From Thiothrix phosphatis (GTDB lineage: Bacteria > Pseudomonadota > Gammaproteobacteria > Thiotrichales > Thiotrichaceae), in contig NZ_JAYMYJ010000094.1 of the NCBI RefSeq assembly GCF_035668035.1, forward strand, positions 1-64,000: a stretch of DNA of 64,000 bases. The letters are read 5' to 3'. Positions within the stretch are counted from its first letter, which is position 1. The number at the start of each line of letters is the position of its first letter. The notes beneath the pieces were generated by a model, which did no database searches, was not told the DNA's origin, and saw only the letters and a program-made list of their open reading frames with translations. The translations under genes and the position numbers were made by a program. Positions 60,063 through 64,000 of the stretch are shown here, one piece after another.

Positions 60063-61250
60063 TTATTGCAGTGTAATCTCATAGGCTCGGGGCGTTGCCT
60101 CATCCCGGCCCTGTGCCACCACTTTCACCTTGTCCCCTGGCTTGTACGCCGCCAACGCCAGTTTCAGGTCGGCAATGCCGTGGATAACAACCTCATTTAC
60201 TTTGGCAAGTTTGTCCCCTTTGCGTAGGCCTGCTTTCCCTGCCGCGCTGTTGGCTTCGACGCCGATAATTTCCAGGGCATTGTCCTTTTCATCCAGCATG
60301 ACGCCCAGCTTGCCGGTGGGCGGCAGTTCCACCGCCTTGCCCAGCAGCAAATAATCCGCCAGGCCGGGTTGCGCATCCTTTTCCTCAACGTTGGCGACCG
60401 TTGCGACGGTGACGCCTGGAACCTGCCGCGCCAAATCCTGCGGCACGCCTGCGCCGTGACTGATGTGCCCGGTTCCCGCGAACACCACCATCGGTTGCTG
60501 CGGATGCGCTTGCAGGTAATGGGCGATGTTGCCCGCCATGGTTTCGTCCCAGATGCGTTGCACCAGCAAAAAGTGCTCGAACTGTTTGTTGTCCTGGGGA
60601 TGCGCGGCGAACGCCTTTTCCAGCCGGGCGCGGTAGGCGGCTTCCGCTGGATGGATGACCGGCGGCAGTTGCGCCCGCTCCGCTGGGGTGAGCGCTTCCA
60701 ACCCGCCCTTGGCAACCTTGCGGGTCAGTTCGACCGGCGCGTTCAGGGCAATGACCGGCAGATGTTTGGCTTTGGCGAAGGCCATGACCGGGCGCAATAG
60801 CCGGTAGTCATAACCCCAGCGCCCGTAATATTCGCTGCGGTTGAGCAGCTCACTTTCGCTGATCTTGCCCGCCAGATAGTCATTCAGCACGCTTTGGAAC
60901 GGTTGCTGGAACCATTCCACGCCAATCGCCAAGTTGGGGTTGCGTTGCTGCAAGGCCTGCAATATGGCCAGTTGGTTGAGGTGATGGCCGTAATGGTCAT
61001 GCATTTCGCCGACGAACACCACCCGGTTGGCAGCCAGCTTTGCCATCAACGCGGGGAAATCCAGCGGCGGGTTCTGATTGACAGCGGTGGGCGGATGCTC
61101 CTCAATATAGCGCAACGAATCCGCCAGGGCGGCGTCTTCCGGCAAGTTGGCGGCGTTGTCCGCCCGCGACGGATAGGCAGCCAAGCAAAACGCCGTCATG
61201 ACCATGACGCCCAACCAATGGAAAACCCCTTTATGCGCTTGTTGAACCAT
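60063..61250 (-). CDS. ChaN-like haem-binding family protein with C-terminal PDZ domain
   Basis: A 395-residue secreted protein: signal peptide (about 12-30), a Cofac_haem_bdg (ChaN/DUF399) domain (about 50-280; VVFVGEMHDHYGHHLNQLAIL, VEWFQQPFQSVL, FAGTGHISHGAGVP) and a PDZ domain (about 305-395; GVEANSAAGKAGLRKGDKLAKVN). ChaN of Campylobacter binds haem. The ATG at 61250 is preceded by AGGATAAC. A much longer open frame exists upstream but is the antisense of the M1-like gene. Its 5' end overlaps the divergent peptidase gene. Confidence 0.85.
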   Translation of the reverse strand: MVQQAHKGVFHWLGVMVMTAFCLAAYPSRADNAANLPEDAALADSLRYIEEHPPTAVNQNPPLDFPALMAKLAANRVVFVGEMHDHYGHHLNQLAILQALQQRNPNLAIGVEWFQQPFQSVLNDYLAGKISESELLNRSEYYGRWGYDYRLLRPVMAFAKAKHLPVIALNAPVELTRKVAKGGLEALTPAERAQLPPVIHPAEAAYRARLEKAFAAHPQDNKQFEHFLLVQRIWDETMAGNIAHYLQAHPQQPMVVFAGTGHISHGAGVPQDLARQVPGVTVATVANVEEKDAQPGLADYLLLGKAVELPPTGKLGVMLDEKDNALEIIGVEANSAAGKAGLRKGDKLAKVNEVVIHGIADLKLALAAYKPGDKVKVVAQGRDEATPRAYEITLQ

Positions 61251-63218
61251 CTTGTTATCCTGCTGGTAGTGTTTCTGCCGATCCGCCTGCTGGCCGCAGA
61301 CCCGCCGGTGCTGGATCATGTCCTGCGGGTGACGCCGGATGTCAGTGGCGGCGGCCTGCAAGTGGAGGATAGCCTGCGCGTACCGGCGGCGTTGCGGGCA
61401 AACGGGCGTTTCGAGTTTGGGCTGGGGCCGCAGTTCACGCTGGATGCCCCAGTGGCGCAACCCGTTTCCCCAGGCCGTTATAGTATTCCATTTCCGGAAG
61501 GCGCACAGGAAATCACCCTCAAATACCATGGCAGACTGGCTTCCACCGAGGATTGCGCGTGGCTGGCCGAAGCTTGCGTCCTGCTCAGTGAGCGCGGGAT
61601 GTATCTGGATGGCGGCAGCCGCTGGTATGCGCAATCCGGCGACACTTTGCACACGTTTGCATTGCAGGCCAGTTTGCCAACCGGTTGGGTCAGCCTCAGC
61701 CAGGGGGAACAATCCGGTGACGGCTGGCACGAAACCCATCCGCAGGATGAGATTTACCTGCTGGCGGGCAAATTCCACGTTTACCAGCAGCCCGGCAAGC
61801 ACGCCACGGCGATGGTGTATTTGCAGCAGGACGCTCCGGAACTGGCCAAGCGCTACCTGCAAACCGCCCAGCAATACCTGGATGAATATTCTGCGTTGCT
61901 GGGCGACTACCCCTACGCCAAGTTCGCCACGGTGGAAAGTTTCTGGGAAACCGGCTGGGGCATGCCTTCCTTCACCCTGCTGGGGCCGAAGGTGTTGCGC
62001 CTGCCGTTCATCCTGCACTCTTCGTTTCCGCATGAAATCCTGCACAACTGGTGGGGCAATGGCGTGTATGTGGACGCCAGCGGCGGCAATTGGTCGGAAG
62101 GTTTGACCGCCTACCTGGCCGACCAGCGCATTAAGGAGCGGATGGGCGAGGGCGCGGAATACCGCCGCTCCACCTTGCAGCAATACGCCGCCTTTGTCGG
62201 TGAACACGATGATTTCCCCCTCAGCCGGTTCCGCAGCCGCCACGATGCCGCCAGCCAGGCAATCGGCTACGGCAAGGCCATGATGCTGTTCCACATGTTG
62301 CGCCAGCAGTTGGGGGATGAGAAATTTTTTGCCGGGCTGCGGGATTTTTACCGGACTTACCGCTTCCACCGCGCCACATTCAACCAGCTGCTGGACAGCC
62401 TGAAGGTGGATGCAGCTTTCCGCCAGCGTTGGGTGGACGGCGTGGGGGCACCCAGCCTCGCCATCCAGTCACAGACGCTCACACAGGAAGGCTCCGGTTA
62501 TCGCCTGCAACTGACGCTGAAGCAACAACAGGCGGGCGCTGCGTTTCCGCTGGCGGTTCCCGTCCGTATCCGTTTCGCTGACGCAGGCCGCTTGGAGCAG
62601 CATGAAACCCTGCACATGCAACAGGCCAGCCAAAGCTTCGAGCTGATGCTGCCCGCCAAACCGGCGCAAGCCGCCATTGACCCGGACTTCGACCTGTTCC
62701 GCCTGCCAGACCCCGCCGAATTGCCCGCCGCCATCAATACGCTGTACGGCACGGCGGAAAAGACCTATGTGCTGGCGCGCCAAACGGACGACGCCATGCA
62801 GGTCGCCTGGGAAAGCTGGCTGGATACGCTCAAGGCCGCGGACAAAAACCTGCGGGTGCAATACGACGATGCGCCATTGCCTGACACCGGCGCGGTCATC
62901 CTGCTGGGCGGCGACAACGCGGCGTTGCAAGGTTTGCTGGATCGCGCGCAAGAACCGTTCCGCCTGACCGACGCTGCCTACACCCTCAACAGCGTCAACT
63001 ACACCTGCGGCCTGCACACGCTGGCGCTGGCCTTGCACGCCGGACGGCAGAACATTGTCCTGCTGGACGCTTCTTCCCCCGATGGGCTGGACAGGATGCT
63101 GGCGAAGCTGCCGCATTACGGCAAATACAGCTATCTGGTGTTCAATAGCGCGACAGGTGAGAATGTGGCGAAAGGTCAATGGGAAGTGACAGATTCGCCG
63201 TTGACGGTAAGTTTTTAG
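61218..63218 (+). CDS. M1-family (gluzincin) metallopeptidase-like exported protein
   Basis: A 666-residue protein with signal peptide (about residues 7-27). The zinc motif is complete: HEILH (His272, His276) with Glu294 eighteen residues later in NWSEG. The N-terminal region is beta-rich and the C-terminal 250 residues are less conserved. An alternative ATG is at 61233. The first 18 to 33 bases overlap the divergent ChaN-like gene, so each promoter must lie inside the other gene. Likely a periplasmic aminopeptidase-like enzyme; substrate unknown. Confidence 0.85.
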   Translation: MENPFMRLLNHLVILLVVFLPIRLLAADPPVLDHVLRVTPDVSGGGLQVEDSLRVPAALRANGRFEFGLGPQFTLDAPVAQPVSPGRYSIPFPEGAQEITLKYHGRLASTEDCAWLAEACVLLSERGMYLDGGSRWYAQSGDTLHTFALQASLPTGWVSLSQGEQSGDGWHETHPQDEIYLLAGKFHVYQQPGKHATAMVYLQQDAPELAKRYLQTAQQYLDEYSALLGDYPYAKFATVESFWETGWGMPSFTLLGPKVLRLPFILHSSFPHEILHNWWGNGVYVDASGGNWSEGLTAYLADQRIKERMGEGAEYRRSTLQQYAAFVGEHDDFPLSRFRSRHDAASQAIGYGKAMMLFHMLRQQLGDEKFFAGLRDFYRTYRFHRATFNQLLDSLKVDAAFRQRWVDGVGAPSLAIQSQTLTQEGSGYRLQLTLKQQQAGAAFPLAVPVRIRFADAGRLEQHETLHMQQASQSFELMLPAKPAQAAIDPDFDLFRLPDPAELPAAINTLYGTAEKTYVLARQTDDAMQVAWESWLDTLKAADKNLRVQYDDAPLPDTGAVILLGGDNAALQGLLDRAQEPFRLTDAAYTLNSVNYTCGLHTLALALHAGRQNIVLLDASSPDGLDRMLAKLPHYGKYSYLVFNSATGENVAKGQWEVTDSPLTVSF

Positions 63219-63345
63219 GCGATGTCCGCTTGCCCTTTGCCTAAATGGTGTTTTTGCTCCATCTATCCGGGGGAAACAACCGGCTATTCCTGTCATCGTC
63301 ATCAAGTTTGCGGATGTCGATTACGAGGTGATGATTCAAAAAATT
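63219..63345. other. spacer after the M1-like gene
   Basis: No gene or strong hairpin is seen directly after the peptidase stop. The region leads into the TATAAT promoter of the candidate small RNA. Confidence 0.5.
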
Positions 63346-63351
63346 TATAAT
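63346..63351 (+). promoter_or_regulatory. consensus -10 (TATAAT) of candidate small RNA
   Basis: A perfect TATAAT lies in an AT-rich stretch, with only a weak -35 (TTACGA, 19 bases upstream). The predicted start is near 63358. Confidence 0.4.
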
Positions 63352-63357
63352 ATGATT

Positions 63358-63458
63358 CTTTCATCAAATCATGAATGCCTTGGTTTGATGTTGACCTCTC
63401 GTTTTTTCGACTCTCTTTGTAGATGGATTTAGCCGGGTTTTTACCCGGCTTTCTTTTT
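63358..63458 (+). ncRNA. candidate ~100-nt small RNA
   Basis: Between a consensus -10 and a strong terminator lies a non-coding stretch of about 100 bases with a 5' stem (CATCAAA at 63362-63368 with TTTGATG at 63384-63390), a pyrimidine-rich single-stranded middle and the terminator hairpin with U-tail. This is the layout of many regulatory RNAs. No coding frame of note occurs on the plus strand. I recognise no family. Confidence 0.35.
63431..63458 (+). terminator. rho-independent terminator
   Basis: A perfect 8-bp stem (AGCCGGGT at 63431-63438 with ACCCGGCT at 63443-63450), TTTT loop and TTCTTTTT tail. It is over 200 bases from the end of the M1-like gene, which suggests it ends another transcript. 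Confidence 0.9.
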
Positions 63459-63575
63459 GCTTGCTCCCCCCACACATTGCGGACAGGTATGCAGTGACAC
63501 TGGCGGAAGCCCGCTATATTGTGCTGGAATGTTTGCCTGCACATGCATCCAGCCATCCACAGGAGAAGGAATCCA

Positions 63576-64000
63576 ATGTCACCGCTCAAACTTTACAGCG
63601 CCCCCCTTTCCGGCAATGCCTACAAAATACGCCTGTTGCTGGCCATGCTGGGGCTGGATTATGAACTGATCAATGTGGATCTGCGGGCAGGCGAAAACCT
63701 GACAGCGGAGTTCCTGCGCCTCAATCCACGCGGGCAGGTTCCCGTATTGGTGGATGGTGACACCGTGATCTGGGATTCGCTGGCGATTCTGGTGTACCTC
63801 GCCCGTCGCTATGGCGATGGTGAGTGGCTTCCGACGGATATTCCTGGGGAAACGCAGGTCATGCAGTGGCTGGCGGTTTCCGAAAACGAGCTGCTGTATG
63901 GGCTGGCGCGGGCACGGGCGGTTGTATTGCTGAAACGTCCGTTCAATCTGGAGCAGTGCCAAGCGGAAGGCAAGGCCGGGTTGGCGGTGATGGAGGCGCA
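63576..64000 (+). CDS. glutathione S-transferase family protein (partial, runs off the window)
   Basis: The first 141 codons of a GST. The thioredoxin-like domain opens MSPLKLYSAPLSGNAYKIRLLLAMLGLDYE with Ser at the catalytic position, NPRGQVPVL and the DSLAILVYLARRYG segment (glutathione contact). The helical domain begins near residue 85. The ATG follows AGGAGAAGG. The gene is cut by the window end. Confidence 0.9.
   Translation, partial: MSPLKLYSAPLSGNAYKIRLLLAMLGLDYELINVDLRAGENLTAEFLRLNPRGQVPVLVDGDTVIWDSLAILVYLARRYGDGEWLPTDIPGETQVMQWLAVSENELLYGLARARAVVLLKRPFNLEQCQAEGKAGLAVMEA

Noticed and set aside
61251..62369. 373-codon extension of the ChaN-like gene
   Set aside because: It lies antisense to the M1-like peptidase; the signal peptide begins at 61250.
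63302..63589. 95-codon minus-strand frame over the terminator and GST start
   Set aside because: It crosses a clear terminator and a gene start on the other strand.
1..64000. CRISPR arrays, rRNA, tRNA, insertion sequences, prophage
   Set aside because: I saw no spaced direct-repeat arrays, no transposase or phage genes, and no cloverleaf-like sequence in the gene gaps.

Overview
The window looks like the chromosome of a moderately GC-rich, chemolithotrophic gammaproteobacterium. A sulfur oxidizer of the Thiothrix/Thiotrichales kind is my best guess, but this is inferred from gene content and no rRNA or marker gene is present to prove it. The inventory supports it: a DabA-type inorganic-carbon accumulation operon, two SulP anion transporters, a complete NAD-reducing [NiFe] hydrogenase (hoxFUYHW), twitching-motility ATPases and cysteine/methionine sulfur catabolism.

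Layout. 1-220: remains of an OmpR-type response regulator. 342-17986: a roughly 17 kb block built around an actin homologue whose closest relative, from memory, is MamK, the magnetosome cytoskeletal filament. Around it sit two coiled-coil proteins, a BON/OmpA protein, an MscS channel, a small membrane coiled-coil protein, a cyclic-peptide-type ABC exporter, an Ntn-hydrolase-like membrane protein lacking its catalytic cysteine, an Amt-like protein with a periplasmic coiled coil and an altered twin-His site, orphan solute-binding proteins, an SPFH protein, a glycine-rich 85-residue membrane protein and a DUF697 protein. No other magnetosome gene is present. This block is my candidate for an undescribed system. 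A repeated GTTAAG-N4-GTTAAG box precedes several of its transcription units.

18011-23805: yggS, then pilT, pilU and a third PilT-family gene, bioD, and a secreted Lcl/DUF1566 protein. 23797-33131: a five-gene inorganic-carbon operon, DabA plus four complex-I-antiporter-like subunits. 33252-40411: two SulP genes and a histidine kinase/NtrC-type regulator pair. Both SulP units have a good sigma-54 promoter, palindromic upstream sites at the same distance, and a related small leader ORF, which together describe a local regulon. 40524-45702: small stress and detoxification genes (gloA, a hemerythrin-like protein, an SGNH protein, and a YafY/WYL regulator with VOC, PhnB-like and AHSA1 genes plus a duplicated operator and gene fragment). 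45902-48622: a large secreted SdrD_B/DUF11 protein. 48615-53608: the hydrogenase. 53890-64000: an acidic hypothetical protein, rsgA with a structured leader, cysteine dioxygenase and a multi-rhodanese protein opposite a methionine gamma-lyase, GST-family genes, a lipoprotein, a ChaN/PDZ protein head-to-head with an M1-like peptidase, and a candidate small RNA.

Working together: DabA and its partners, perhaps with SulP transporters, would supply bicarbonate for carbon fixation; HoxFUYH would exchange electrons between H2 and NAD(H); the sulfur amino acid genes would recycle organic sulfur. The actin-centred block probably organises something at the membrane, for example an internal inclusion or an envelope-spanning complex, but what it organises cannot be read from the sequence.
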